The notes under the pieces: generated by a model
What the model was told of the DNA's origin: nothing
Database searches by the model: none
Seen by the model: only the letters and a program-made list of their open reading frames with translations
Program-made: the position numbers and the translations under genes
Assembly (NCBI GenBank): GCA_963931925.1
Contig: OZ007571.1
Coordinates: 7,495,420-7,559,419, forward strand
Origin: Onchidella celtica
Taxonomy: Eukaryota; Mollusca; Gastropoda; Systellommatophora; Onchidiidae
Length of the DNA: 64,000 bases
Direction: 5' to 3'
In this document: positions 50,761-64,000 of the stretch, piece after piece
How the letters are laid out: every line of letters begins with the position of its first letter
How positions within the stretch are numbered: the stretch's first letter is position 1

Positions 50761-53229
50761 CAGCCTCATTCAAGTGCAACGTATGGGAAGCTAGTCGTTT
50801 GTGTTTAGATTAATTTATTAATTAGCTTTTGACGTCAGACATTTGACCTGTTTCGGCACAGCAGCAAACAACAGTATGAGTCATCAGCAGAAGATATAAT
50901 TGCTGATACATGTATGTGGAATTGGCCTCCAGTTCTACTGGCATACATCAATGTTTGAATAAAAGAAATAAATAATACATTTTGCTGTATTTCATGCGTT
51001 TCGTGCATTTTTGAGGTATTTAATATCTTTTTGACTTTGATAACTATGAAATGAAAACATTGCCTGAGCGTAGGCGACATTAAACGGCCGGTGTTCTTAT
51101 TAATACGGATAAGATTGCCTGGGGAATTTTGTTATCTTAGATAAAGCAATTCGGGATAGAACTGGGATATAACTTAGAATCCATAATGCCACCCAAATTA
51201 AGGTTCTTTACTATCTATGCGTGTTTGACATTTTGCTGACAGCCAAAGTGTCTTGTATAACGGCTGGAAATATCTTTTTTCATTTCAGTATTGGCCGATT
51301 GAGGCATTATCAAACATTGTATAGTTGCCAACCAGTTTTACTTTTGATAATCAGTGCCCCAAAAAACGTTTTTGGACTCGCTTTGTCTTTCGTCGACAGC
51401 TTCATAAACTGGCTTAATTAACCACTGCATTGCTTTGTTCTCATGTCGAGGTGTAGCAATTGCACCATTTAGTTATGTATAGGTGATTATCAAAGGTTTC
51501 AATAGCAACATCTGTAATGCTAAATTCTTTCAGGTAAATTAGTTGTGCGTAATTTATTACCTTTTCTTGACCCCTAAATCTTGTATCTTGGTATATCCAA
51601 ACATCCAGTCTTTACCATGCTTTTCGACATTATAATTTGCCAGACTTTAATTTGTAGGTTACATTTTACCTTCGATGCATGGATCACCATAAACACGACA
51701 ATTACACTCAGTCGGTTCAGAGACAAATCGTTGATTCACTGCAAGAATTGCTTATTTCCTTTACCCCTCCACTGCCCAGCGCTCCATATCTGAGACATGT
51801 TACAAGGCGGCCAGTGTTCTATATTTGGAACATTGTCTTATTCATCAATAAAATTTTTTTCACGACATTTGTTTACTTATTCATTTATCTATTTTTCTAT
51901 TTTCAAAACTCAGTTTTCTTTTCATTTTGCCTTCGTTTGATTGCTTCACATCTGCTTTGCAAGTTGCGATTATTTTAAACAAGATCTTTCTATGCCTGGA
52001 CACCAGAGGGTTAATCGCTTCTTGCAATAAGGCAACACAATAATGCAATGCGTTGAATATTCACATTCTGTAAACACTAAAATTTTGTATCTCCGTACTT
52101 GTAACAGCTGTCAGCAGCACAGTGGATTCAACTGAATCGCAGAATCCGGACAGCGCAGGCTGGAAATGGATCACAGAGCGCCAACTTTTTCCAGATGTAA
52201 TTTTTTGTTTTTTTTTAATTATTGTGCTTAAACTTTTATGTTCGACATTCTGCTGATTTTTAGATCATGTCTTGCAGATGATTGATTGAATTTCCCGGCT
52301 TTTTTTTTGGTTTCGTGTTTTGCTAGCCTCGTGCGAATTGCATGTTTTTTTGTTTGTTTTTTTTTTTTCCGACGTGATTCAAGTTTTTATCTCACCCCCA
52401 ACGAAAGATACATCAACAAGATCTCGAACATCCCAAGTAGCTCTTCAAGGACTGAAAAAAAAAAAGAAAAGAACATTGAATGCAATGTAAACAACTTTAC
52501 CTCGTCTTCTACTTCTTTCTACCTTTCTAGATTGACCCCCCCCTCCCCTCTTCCAACCCCTCTACCTCAAATCCTCAACCATTATTTGTTATTTTTAGAG
52601 GAATAACATGACGCTGATGGTCAGGAAATTCTTACAATTTCTAATCTTATATCGTCACCAGAGACCAGTTGACTCAGAATTCATGGCTCCGGAAATCTGG
52701 GGACGAGAGACTTGGAATTTTGATAAACTGAACTGCCAAAAATGAAGAATAAACGTCGATCTGAAAACTGCCTGCTCTGTCTTAAGCGGGTCTCGCCGCC
52801 AAATTACACTATCTCAAGGGGATGTCACTCTCTGTTCACATTCGGCCATCTTTCCAAGTTATCTCTTTCAAAAATAAGAAAAATGGTGTCTTTCGAAATA
52901 ATAAATTGCTTCATGAAATAGGCCAGTTTCTAATGTCTTTGTGGAACAGTTTTGGCATTTGTGTTTCACAGGGAATTCCCAGCTTAGCCTTCCCACGCTC
53001 AAGAAAAGTGAACTTATCAAAACTACTTGAAAAATGTTTTACTCACGTCAATGTCGAGCGTAAATTTCATTTGTATGAACAAATAATGTTGCCAATGGTT
53101 GTGTATGCCTGTGTGCTTGTGTGTGCGTGAACATGTATGTGTGCTTGGTCGAGGATACTAGTTTAGTCATGATCAAACGAGAATTGTATGATGAAATCTG
53201 TCATTGACACTCACTTCTTCTATCTTTCT
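50761..53229. other. Unassigned AT-rich DNA
   Basis: No gene, RNA or repeat family is recognised. Several short open frames lack domains and splice context. Confidence 0.4.
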
Positions 53230-53378
53230 TTAAGCCTCTTGATTCCTTGAGGAACATAGGGCCGCAACAACCCTCCTCCAATGCACGTGGTTCTGGCAGG
53301 TCCTGCGTAACTCGATCCGCACCATCCCGGCTGCCTTCACCTCAGCATCGATACTCTTGCGCCAAGTCTCACTTACTG
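53230..53378 (-). pseudogene. 3'-terminal LINE ORF2 fragment (RTE-like tail)
   Basis: The minus strand reads TWRKSIDAEVKAAGMVRIEL, then RRTCQNHVHWRRVVAALCSS and RNQEA before a stop at 53230. The pattern TWR ... E.K.AG ... VHWR..VAALC just before the stop is what I know from the C-terminal tails of non-LTR ORF2 proteins in invertebrates, often RTE-like. Only about 45 codons are kept, the result of 5' truncation. It is not a host gene. Confidence 0.55.
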
Positions 53379-56300
53379 TTCTAATATTCTAGAAAACCAC
53401 AGACAATCAGCGGAATCGCAAGAAAGTGAAAATATGAAGAAAAAAAGTGTATTATTGCAAAGCCTGGCTTAAGAAATAATAGAGAAAGGATACAAACAAA
53501 ATGGCAGACACTTATTTTTGCGAGTTCTAAAAATTTCTTTCGTTTTTTTTTTTTTTTTAAAGTTTCAATGTTTAGCCATAGAAGGTCCCTTTGACCGGCA
53601 GCTCGTATTGTCTTTCCTTTACCTTCGCGTTTTAATGTATCGTTTCTTAAGCGAGGCTTTGCTACATATAAGTATATATATTTTTTCTTTGGCCACATTA
53701 ATTTAGACTTAACTGTTTAAATGCATTCAAAAGTCGAACGTAGAGAAGGCAGCGACGAGGAGCTGGAATCTCAGCCCAGATATCCAAATAACAGAGAAAA
53801 TAACAGTAAGCAAACAAACAGGCAGGCAGACAGACACGAGCTATTTCGAGAAGATAAGAAAACAAAGAAAGTTCATGAACCGCCAAGACAAAAACAATAT
53901 ACGGTCGCTGTTAAGTATAAATTTCATTATTCAGGCTTTCTACATAAGACTAAAGGTTAATTCTTTTAGAGCTGCCGGCGCCAGGTAAGAATGAGCTGGG
54001 ATGGAAAAAAAAAAAATGGCATATCGCTGATTGATGCTGCACAGGATGCTCGTGCACACTCTAACACATTAATTTCGCAGGTTACCCCTGAAAGTGCAGG
54101 CATTAAGAACTCCACTAAGAGGTGGTCCTGCGCTAGAATCGGCTAATAAACATGGCGCCCTTTTATCTAATAGCATCAAGTAGAGCTGGCACCGGGCGGA
54201 TCCAGGTAGGTGGTCACTGTCTATCTCCCAGGAAAACATCAAGAGACGAGGGAGAAAAATTTGGCAAAACACATTAACGCAGAAAATTTCTTCCATAGAT
54301 TACGGTATAAAAAGAAAGATAATTAACAGGAAAAAAATGATGGTAAATATTTGGAAAGTTCATCTACACTGCTGATTACGGGGAAAACAAACAAAACATT
54401 TTTTGGGTGGAATTCCTACAAACCGAGTTCCACAGTTCCTTTCTTTATCGCCCCCAATATTATTCTGTCTTTCTGCCTTAAACTCGGTTAACATGCCACG
54501 AGTAAATAATGGCTAGTGGAAAGACCCACAAGTCTGGGTGACAAGACTGACGTATTTCATAAGGACAAGACAAGTTTAGATCGAGCAACAAAATGTTTGT
54601 ATACACCAATGAAGAGTCACAACAAAAAGATAAATTGCATCCAGTTTACACCAGGTATATAAGGAGTTTTGAAATTATTCTCCACCTGGTTAGTTTCGCC
54701 GTTAATACTTTCTGTCTTATCTGCCATATGATTTAGTGACTGGTCTTATAGATAATTATTAGTATCCTTCTTCACAAGGTCCAGCATCTCACCTGTGTAT
54801 ACATACAGCACTTGTGTGTGGGTATTATGAGCATATAAGCTGAAAATACTTTCACCCAAATCTCCACATGACCAGAGTTTTGATAGTTTCATTTGGGGAT
54901 ATTTTACCTCCACAGCAAGTATTCTTTTCATGATTCCTGCTATGGTTTTGGAAAGGGATGTGGTAGGTTTGGTGAGTGATGTCGTCACTGCCTCCCTCTG
55001 AATCAAGCACAATCAATGATTCATGTTTATGTGCTCCCCCTTCCCTCCCCAACCCAACAACAGGAGATAAAAAAGACAACAAACAAAAACAACTCACAGG
55101 CGTGTGGTTGGGGTGGGGGGGGGGGGTCCCCGGAGACTCTGTATCACAGCATAGACATGGGCAAATGTCCACAACACCGTTCTGGTAGAGCAGCTCAGTC
55201 AAACATTGTTATGTCACGTATTCCGAATGGCCAACTCGTATTTCGACGTCAAACTAGCATTTTATTTAAATTAGATTATCAACGATTGTCAGGAAATCTG
55301 AAAAGCTACAAGAAACAAACTCACAAACCTAGCAACTTCACACACAAGGCAAAATGTTTTGAAGGTCGTGGAGAAACTTTGGTTGATTACAATGTACCAT
55401 TCTTCAGGCTTGGCCGGGGTTAGAAAGCCCAAACAGCCGGGGTTGATAATGTTAAATTCAGGAGGGATTGGAGATCCACAGCGTCTGGAAACGTACACAA
55501 GATAGATGTAGTTTACAGGTTTTTGACGCCAGCAGTCCACCAGAAGAGATAAATAGCTGTTTACATTATCTGATAACTGAGCCATGTGTAGCTTTTACTG
55601 AATGAACCCCATTAGTCCTTAAGGTGTGGTGACCTGAAGGCAAAAAATTCGCTCACATATCAATAATCTAGCTCTCAAATAAACTTTTTCTATACTACTC
55701 ACTTATTATTGCAACGCTCGAAAATTATAACTCAGGATGTCCTCTCGACCCAAGCAAAATAAAATTAAACAACAACAACCATAAAAACCTACTCTTTTTC
55801 TTCGGAATTTGCAAGTGCAAATCTAGAACCAGTCCACCCCTCGTTCAAGTACACGCAAAACAGGAAATCTGGTTTTATGACGTACCTCCATTCCCAATCC
55901 CCTCACACCTTGTTCATCTTTGTTTGGACGTCCACTCTCTTACAATAAACTTCTGGACAGATTGTGTATTCAACGCCAGGTTTGAGACATACCTGTGGTT
56001 AGAAAGAAACACCTTTTTTTTTTTTAAAAGAGGAGCAACACCGCATCCTCACGCATCAGGTCAGACTTCAGGGCTCAAGGCCTTGTCTGGACGTGGTATG
56101 CACGTCAGTGTGTTATGAAAGGTCGAGTAAGTGGGACGTTTGTTTTCTGCCCATTTCCCCTCAGCTTTTTCTTCTTTTGTTCAACAAGGCAGCACCAAAT
56201 GATTGGTGCCATATCATAACCCACTTGAGCTGTGCGTTCTTTGCATACAAGTTACTTTTAATGTCCTTTTGTGCAATGCATGTCGTTGCCACTCAGTTTT

Positions 56301-57021
56301 TTTTTTGTTATTCACCATTATTTGATGTCTTCATTGTAACTTCATAGGAAGTGTGGGAACGCTGCATCGCTACTGACATTTAAATGTACAAAAGATTCTC
56401 AGTGCGCATATTCCTAAGCACTGTACATTCTGGACGGAACACTGATCTTCTCAGCGACAAAGAGACTTCTCCTTGGGGGAACTTCTGTTCACCTTTGTCT
56501 AAACTATGATTAACTTTTAAGTGGTACAGATTTCCTGTGTCTCTCGGCATGTGGTCACATTGATTAAATCCCTTGTATTTGCTATGGGCTCTGGAAGGAA
56601 TCCACGCGTCTTCCTCTCTGACCAACATAAATTTTCAATATCTGCCACGACAGGGCACCTTTCTGAATACCAGCTTTCCAATTATCCATGCACCTTCCAG
56701 GAAAGGCTGTATCTGCTGTGTATTGTGTGTTTCTGTTGGCGTTAAAATCCGGCCCCATCCATTATCTCATGAAGCGCCACATTATAGAAATGTATTGATG
56801 TACTCAAAAATGTCAGCATTGTTCTCGATCTCCGAAACTTCGGAATTTGAACAGTGGTACGGTGTAACCATCAGTTTCTTTTTGAATAATGAAACTGCAG
56901 TGTATTTAAGAAACGTCTAATCCTAGTTGAACATTCGTGAAGAGCAAGGACGAAACGCAACTACAATGGAATTGATCTTTCTGCCGTTTTCATAACTTGA
57001 TGCGGCAAAACAAAGATCGAA
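53379..57021. other. Unassigned AT-rich DNA
   Basis: No gene is recognised. A G-rich run is at about 55110-55127. Open frames up to 135 codons (55016-55423) cross low-complexity sequence and have no recognisable domain. Confidence 0.4.
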
Positions 57022-57026
57022 AAGAG

Positions 57027-58270
57027 TGTCACAAATCCCAGACTGGGAGATGTAATAAGTTATGACAGGACAACAATCACGAACAAACAAGTTTAACACT
57101 TAACAGAACAACCCATCAGACTCACACATTTATTAAACATAATTATACAGATAATAGCGCAATTACATACATTATATTATTGAATTTAACTGCCGTACAA
57201 CGGCCTTACTCCCACATGCACTCTTCGTCGGATCCACAACCCGGTAGTTACTTCCTAAAGACACTTCGGCCTCAGCCTCTCCCCTCAGGGTCTTAATAGC
57301 ACATTAATAATTCACTGGCCCCGCAGTCTCTCAATATCACCTTCCCATTGCCATAACACCTTAGCATTCCACTAGCACCTCAGCAGGGCAATAGCACATT
57401 ATCATTTCAATAGCCCATCAACATGGCAATAGCACATTATCATTTCAAGAGCCCATCAACGTGGCAATAGTACATTATCATTCCACTAGCACATCAACAT
57501 GGTAATAGTACATTATCATTTCCATTAGCACATTCACGCTCATATCTACGTCCCTGTCCGTGGCCAGACTGCCACGACTTTATGTGCCTCTACTGTCCTG
57601 CACCGACAGCCTCACTCTTGGCCTATGTGTGGCCCCCGGCCCTATGCTGGCCTATCCCCTGGGCTCACCGTAGGTGGCGCTCTTCGGCCCGACCTCGGCA
57701 CCTACAAGAATAACATTACATTGGTATAACACCATACCACTTCTATTCACTCCACCTCTCCTTACAACCCATGAAGCGTACACACAATAGTTCACATTTC
57801 ACTCATCAAACATCTTACGGTAACACACCTCCATCGTAGTACACAATACTCACTCGTGCTACAAATCCATGAACTCAACTTTCATCTATCGCTCCTGGCG
57901 CACATTGCTATATCCAATATCAAGGACTTCCACATTCCTCACATATACTTATTTACATCATGGTAATAGACGAATATAATATAATACATCAATCATAATT
58001 ATCAATCAACGTTCTATCTACCAGTCATCACTGGAAAGACTCTCTCACTAGTCTTCTGACTGCTCCCCTTATGTTCGCCCACTGGGCTTTCTCTTGCGTC
58101 CGTTCAGTAGGACCTTCTAACTTGCAGTGATAGTAATACAGCGCTTTCGCCTCATTCAGACCCCCCACCACTCATAACAGCACGCTTTAACTTACTTGTC
58201 TACGTGCGTTAATTTTACTCTCCTCCTTTCCCCCCGTAATTATTAACTATCGCTCACTCCACTCGTGACA
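57027..58270 (-). mobile_element. Solo LTR of the Gmr1-like family, long variant
   Basis: 1244 bp with the same tips as the LTRs at 40773 and 47384, flanked by a 5-bp duplication AAGAG (57022-57026 and 58271-58275). It is about 370 bp longer than those LTRs. About 320 bp extra lie between CTCGGCACCTACAAG (about 57695) and CTATCTACCAGTCATC (about 58020), and the ~38-bp unit array is extended by one or two units at 57380-57530. Strand is given to match the full-length element. Confidence 0.9.
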
Positions 58271-58275
58271 AAGAG

Positions 58276-61200
58276 TCCCGGTCAAACCATACTTTAGCAG
58301 CAAATAAAGCTAATCAAAGAAATTTTAAAAGAAAAATACATTGAAATGTAAACAAAGTAAATAATTTAATAAGCTAGGTTAAGTCACTAGGATATTCGTT
58401 AGACTAGAGAACATTTCTGTACTTTTTCCCTTTCACTTGCAAATCTGCACTTCCATAAATATTTGAGCGTGAGACCCTCGGTGATTTGTGATTAGTGTTT
58501 TTGACTAGTGGAACTGGAGAGGAAAAAAAAGCCTACACCAACCGTCCTTTATATATACACCTTGACTTATTCTGCAAGCACATGTCAAATTTCAATGTTA
58601 TGTTTCCCCCTTTTTTCTCATTCGTGGTCACTTTCTGCCAAGAACGCGATGATCTATGCCCTCGTTTGTCGTGAATTAGATTGGCCATTAATGAAATCAG
58701 TGTTGAATGTGTGAAATCAATTCGATTTACTCCTTGAAGGAGAAACTAGAAAATGAAAAGCTAAGCCATGAAAGAACCAGCGCTAACTAAACCCGTAGAT
58801 TCATTTTGCCCAAGCAGAAAACACAGTTATTCTTTGATTTTTCTGACAATCTTTTAGAGCCTGGGGCTGTCAAATGAGAATGGCTAGAAGGTCAAATGTT
58901 AAGTACTTTTTATTGTTGACCGCAGTGAAAGTTTTCGACAGACCTTTTATTCATGAGTTATTGTGTTTTGGCGCGGTTATTCACTTCAGTCAAGAACCCT
59001 CGAGTCGGTTTAAAGTAAAGAATGCTGTAGTTCTATACCCATCTATTTCCTCTTCTTTATTGATGTCAAACCATAGAATGGACTCACCAAGACCGCCAGC
59101 TCGCCCTTTGAGCGAATTTCTATGACCCTTTCCTGTAATTTCACTACTTGTTTGTCAGAGGTCAAGAACATGCTTTTCCTAAACGTAATAATGCCTTGTT
59201 ATGGGAAATATAAATGGATTTTTATGTCTGGCACACCAAGGTCATGTAGTTCCATTATTTCATTCATAAACACTAACATTTTAGAGGAAAATGCACGGTT
59301 CGTGTGGTTTTTCTTCTCGACATGTTCTATTCTGTGAAAATAATGATACAGCAGGAAGTGGAGCATACATTCAAAAAGCCCCAACACGTTGGAATTTGTG
59401 TAGACACAAAAAACAACTATCAGAGCACGGCGTTTCCCAAACAGTGAAGGTATGAATGGATACAGAGGCGTAGTCAAAGAAATGAAAAAGAAATGCTGTA
59501 GTTCGTTTTTATCTGTTTGTGGGGAGGGTTGGTGAGTGGAAGAGGCGAATGTATCTTATCCATTTATAATCTTAAGCGAGCGTCAATCCTGTAAATGTCC
59601 AAAGTGCCATATTTAACAAAGCTCATCCACCAATGTTGTTTATTTGAACACTTTGTTATTTATCTATAAATAATTTTTCTTGACAAATATTCATATTTTT
59701 ACATGCATTTGACTATATTACATCGGAGTTGTAAGTTGTAGAATTTGTTGGACAGGAGAATCTGTGTACGAGTGGCGGAGGGTTCAATCATTCGTCAGTG
59801 GTAAACGTAATTATATTTGAAAGTTATCGAACATTCAACAGAAAGGCAATGGAACTTGAGTTATTCAAAACCACATCGGGTACTTTCCGCTTCCTTATCT
59901 ACCTGTAGCGTTATTATACTCTGCAACCGCGACTCGACCCCAAATGCAACCAGTAATAGTGACAAAATCGTGATCTCTCATATCAGTGTTGTGAACACCG
60001 AAGGCCTTAAATATTAACAGTAGGTGAGAAAATAGAAACGAAACGAGTGGGAGAAGGTGGAAATAAGAAGAAACAGATAAAGACAGAGGCGATGCTAAAG
60101 GAGAAGCACCCAGAATCGATAAGGACGTCGGGTAGATAAGGAAGACATTCACTGATTCAGATAACACTTGAGACGTGGCAAAAAAAAAAAGAAAAAAAAA
60201 AGAAAATAATTCATACTCTTTCATGGAATGACATAGAAACTATTCATGGCCGACTTTTACCGCAGAAAATCATTGCCAAATAAAGACAGCGATTGGCATG
60301 TAGCAATATTGAAGTGATTGATCGGGAAGTTCAGCTCCGGGCAGAACTTTCTCTGTAACCTTCACTGTTCCTCTGTTTACACAAAACACAAGAAACTGAC
60401 CTTCATGGCTAGTTCTTTTCTTTCTCATTTTCTGTTTCTTCTGCTTTCATTCACCCGTGTATTCATTACACATTCACTGCTCCATTCAGGCTCACCCTAG
60501 GGTTCCCCTACGTTCTTTACCCTCTCTAGTAAACAGTAGCAGTGCCGACAAGCTATCAAACATTGAAAAGCCCAGTCATTAATAGTCTTGGGTACATGTA
60601 GAATGTGAATAGCCTATTTAAACTTCACAGCTGAGAAGGAAATTACCACTTATTAATAAGATCAGAACGTACATGTGTCCTATTGTGGTCAGTGATGAAT
60701 GAGGGCAAGCTTAACACTGTTGAAGGAATTGGTGACGAAGGGGAGGGTGAGGAACTCCTTGAACGACATGGAATTAAACCCAAGGACCGGCACAGGTGAA
60801 TGAGAGTAATAATATAAAATGAGATTGTGTATAATTTGCCCTGTTCTGCGGATGTGGCTGCCCCCTAACAGGCGGGGCTTGACGTTTTAAAATCAATGTT
60901 CCGGGATAAATGCGGTGTTGTCTTCGAATCTGCCAACTTACAGATTAATGTTTTTAATGGCAATCGAGAACCACATGTTTTTGAGCATCGGTTGAAGAAA
61001 AACCTCAATACACGCAAGGAACGGCTTAAAAGAAACCGCAGCCTAAACTACAGTACTAGTGGCTTTTGCGGTGCTGTGCTATGTGGGACATCAGAGCTAG
61101 GACAACAAAGTTTCGCACCACTTGAACCCACTTCATCTTCTGAAAATTATAAATCAAAAAGATTATAAAATTACACTTCTATAACGACTTAACCAACATT

Positions 61201-63750
61201 TTTTCAAGTTTCATGGCATTGGGAGATAAAGTTATTTTGTTTATGTAATTGGTAACTTCACTACAAACAAACACTATGACCTCAGTAAGGTTCATCGACC
61301 AATGATGACACTAATAAATTTCTACATGTCGTATGAATCCTTTGCCCTGAGGTCTCTCAGCAACTCTGTGTAAGCTTATCAGTCTCCGGGCAAGATGAAA
61401 ACGTATCGAAATATCAATACAGCAAGAGCTGGCATGTCAACCCAAGGTGAGAATACGTTTTTAAAAAAGAAGCATTTCCAGCCTTTTCATAGCCTTTTAT
61501 TTTTCGTTGTTGCTTCTTTTTCTTTAATGATGATGCAGTCACGTCAAAGAAACAGTTTTATAGGTCAACAAACCAGCAGTGGTTCTATCGTTAGCTGGGA
61601 AATAGAATGAACGAACGATCACTATCTGGCATGACAAATTTAAAAACAAAGAAAGAAAGAACCAAACTGCGTATCATTTTCGTTTTCTTTTTATTCGATG
61701 TTATCACAAGCTTTGCAAACACAAATTTTTGGGCTATATTATTTTCAACTCGTCAAACACAACAGGAAGTGAGACGGGTCAAGGTAAGATTTTTTCTTGA
61801 ATCAGTGTGATGAAATATGGTTTAAAGAGGTCGGTGTATCTGATAAGTCAGTGACTTGTCAAATCTAGTCACAGTAACCTTTTACTAAGTACTTGAGAAA
61901 CGGGCGAGGTATAATTACATTTCTCCTCTAGCTTTCCGGATGTTGCGGGTATTTATTTTGGATCAAATGAAACTTTTTTGTAATAATTATAAACAAATTT
62001 GATTCACCGAGTTCTTTAATCATCCTGGATTTCCGTGCATAATTAGGTCTCTAGTGTGTTAGGTACGTTCTTTAAGTAAGGCAGTTAGTGGGCGCTGTAA
62101 TCGTATAGAGCATTATCCTAGGCTAGCAGCGCCCTGAGTCAAATCTGGTTTACGTTGGCTTTGACTAAGACTTGAACTTCTTTGAATCAACTGATGAGGC
62201 AGTCTTGATTCAGTCTCACGAGTGTGCGAGGTCTCGTTTACCTCCGAAGTCCACAAAACCGCGGCAAAACAGAATTGTCTCATTGCTTTGTAAGCCTGCT
62301 CAAACGATTCATTGTTCGGCGGCGTGACCTGAATAATGACACTCTTCATGCAGCCAAAAACGATTTGACTCATTATTACTCATAATCTGTGGACATCAGG
62401 CTTTATTTTCAAAGCTGTTGTAATTTAAAAAAAAATATAGGGAAATTTCTCTCACCCCCTTTTCACATCTCAGCAAAATGAGCGTTTAGACAGAGTCCTT
62501 ATATACACAAGATCTCTGGTTTCCACATTAGCCTAGCTCCTAGTCGACATTACATGACAAAAATATCAGATTATTATCTCATATCGAATGGGGAAAACCC
62601 AGATTACCTGCTCTTCCTCACTGTGCTATTATTGTGTCTCTGTGTGTGGGTGCAGACTGAAAGAATGGAAACATTCATGATTGTTTTATCGCGAGTTATC
62701 AAAACAAACAGAGAAAAAGCATGTGTCTCTAAGCCCTGCCTTGGATCAAAATATTTTGGGCTTGCCTGTCAGCCTAAAGAAGAGAACTGGCGAATGACGG
62801 TAAAAATCACACTAGGACTGTTCTCCTTCAGCTGCGTTTTTTTTTTTAAACTTTTCCTCCCACTCACAGACGGGATTAGACAGCAGGTTAGAGTTTGAGT
62901 TTGAGTTTAACGGCGCGTCGGAACGATAACTGCCACACTGCGCCTTCCACGTTTTTCTCGTTATGCCGCTTTGAGCTAACTTTCAGCCCTCATATATATG
63001 CCTTTAAGTAAGATCAAATAAAAGTGAAGTTAAAAAAATCTAACGGGAAAAGACCCGGACTGAAGTATTTCTCTATATGAGTTTTGTAAATGTGATAAAA
63101 AAAATCTGTTCAGGCAACTTGTAGAGTTCGGTCCCCTTCAGAAATGAGAAAATGCGCAACGCGTCCACGTCAGAAAATAATTCTTTCACGGACCCGAAGG
63201 CATACTTTTAATGCCTTCGTCAGTTAGCTGGCAGCCACACGCTGTAGGTAGCAGGAACAAATCTTTTCAACCTTCGTCGTGGAACTTTGCAAAATAAAGT
63301 CTGCGTTGAGAAGAGTTCTGATCCATTGAAAGGTTCTTTTAAATTGTGCAGCCTGCAATATCCGGTGCCACTTAATGTCTGGTATTAATATTTCGCAACG
63401 AGCTCTCTTTTTAACTTGGGGTTCCTTAAGTGCACGATCTCATTACAGTGTTTGTCACCAAGTGAAGTGGGGTGGATGTTGGTTACGGTAGAGCTTACTG
63501 GAGGCCTACGCTAAAGAGAGAGAGGGAGAGAGAGAGAAAAAACAACAACCAATAACGTAAATTTGCAAACAAGGCACCAAAAAACACTACTTCTGTGCGG
63601 AAACTCAAAGTCTCTTATCTTAGGCCAGTTATCTTTTTCACGTAGATACATAGGCACAGAGTTTTCAATATTTATTCACCACAGAGATTTGGCAATTACA
63701 CACCATTTTTTCCTCTTCCTCCTGTTTTTTCTCCTGTCACCGGAGCCTCT
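58276..63750. other. Unassigned AT-rich DNA
   Basis: No gene, RNA or known repeat is recognised in these 5.5 kb. A short GA-rich tract (63512-63540) and a GAGTTT repeat (62890-62910) are the only simple-sequence features noted. Confidence 0.4.
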
Positions 63751-64000
63751 TTTTGTATTTGTATAACTCTTTAATCCCATTTGGGAAATTTTGCCTTTGT
63801 GCCATTGCACCCCAGTTACAACCGGAGCAGGCACGTCGTCGCCACAGTGCAGCGCCGGTCGGCGTTTTTTTTTTTTTTTTGGTGGTGGGGGGATGAGGGG
63901 GAGTGGGTGGTAGGGATGAATTTTATTTAATTTTGCCCGGGCAGCGGCCTGTTCGGCCTGCTCTTTACGATTTCCAACTGCCAAGGCATCTTTAACGTGC
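63751..64000 (-). mobile_element. SINE copy running off the right edge
   Basis: On the minus strand this is the same SINE as at 47412-47712, from the ATACAAATACAAA tail (63751-63765) through the 3' domain, the poly-A stretch (seen here as T at 63868-63883) and the central domain to GCACGTTAAAGATGCC at the edge. Very few differences separate the two copies. The 5' part lies outside the window. Confidence 0.85.

Noticed and set aside
60695-60797. Short frame with GEGEELLERHGIKPKDRHR before a GTGAAT donor-like site
   Set aside because: It looks exon-like in composition, but there is no matching partner exon, acceptor or known family, so it is not called.
60896-61168. 90-codon frame MFRDKCGVVFES...
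   Set aside because: No recognisable domain, no splice partners and no family match that I know of.

Overview
The window is animal genomic DNA, most likely from a gastropod mollusc. It has AT-rich introns, GT-AG splicing, poly-T and poly-A tracts, CR1-like LINEs, tRNA-derived SINEs, TTAA-flanked MITEs and a Ty3/gypsy-class LTR element with integrase ahead of reverse transcriptase. Hexamers of the AGATCT/TCTAGA type are very frequent. The mollusc assignment is an inference from this mix of elements and was not tested by any search.

Only one host gene can be supported: a complete plus-strand CYRI/FAM49 gene (CYFIP-related Rac1 interactor). Its 10 coding exons lie between 12948 and 24420 and encode 328 aa. 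A candidate 5' non-coding exon lies near 11297-11384. A long AT-rich 3' region follows, with poly(A) signals at 26891 and 38435. The introns and the 3' region are littered with small DNA transposons, most of them flanked by TTAA and therefore piggyBac-like. Two of these form a ~770-bp inverted pair in the last intron.

Left part (1-10150): fragments of a tRNA-Asp-like SINE, a fold-back MITE, and two CR1-like non-LTR retrotransposons that diverge from one another. The first (minus strand) has an open 1096-codon endonuclease/RT frame and an odd chimeric 5' end. The second (plus strand) has an ORF1 with a PHD finger and an ORF2 that is open except for a 1211-bp solo LTR inserted in the RT domain with a 4-bp target duplication.

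Right part (39900-64000): a SINE, a 141-bp MITE, then a 7.8-kb LTR retrotransposon (40773-48556, minus strand, 5-bp target duplication CTAAC). It has a SCAN-like Gag, a tRNA-Pro-type primer binding site and the domain order Gag-INT-RT-RNase H, which points to the Gmr1-like group. It is a deletion derivative: protease, integrase core and the front of RT are missing. A 1.4-kb putative solo LTR of another family sits inside it, and a SINE sits inside its 5' LTR. A longer solo LTR of the same family lies at 57027-58270. The rest of the right flank holds a ~17-copy 40-bp minisatellite, a small LINE tail fragment and otherwise unassigned AT-rich DNA. Another young SINE copy runs off the right edge.

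No rRNA, functional tRNA, CRISPR, operon or other prokaryotic feature is visible. Most other short reading frames are chance frames in AT-rich DNA. The most unusual items are the rearranged Gmr1-like element, the inverted MITE pair in the CYRI pre-mRNA, a perfect 30-bp hairpin at 31654-31735, and the in-frame RT-motif duplication at the 5' end of the first LINE.
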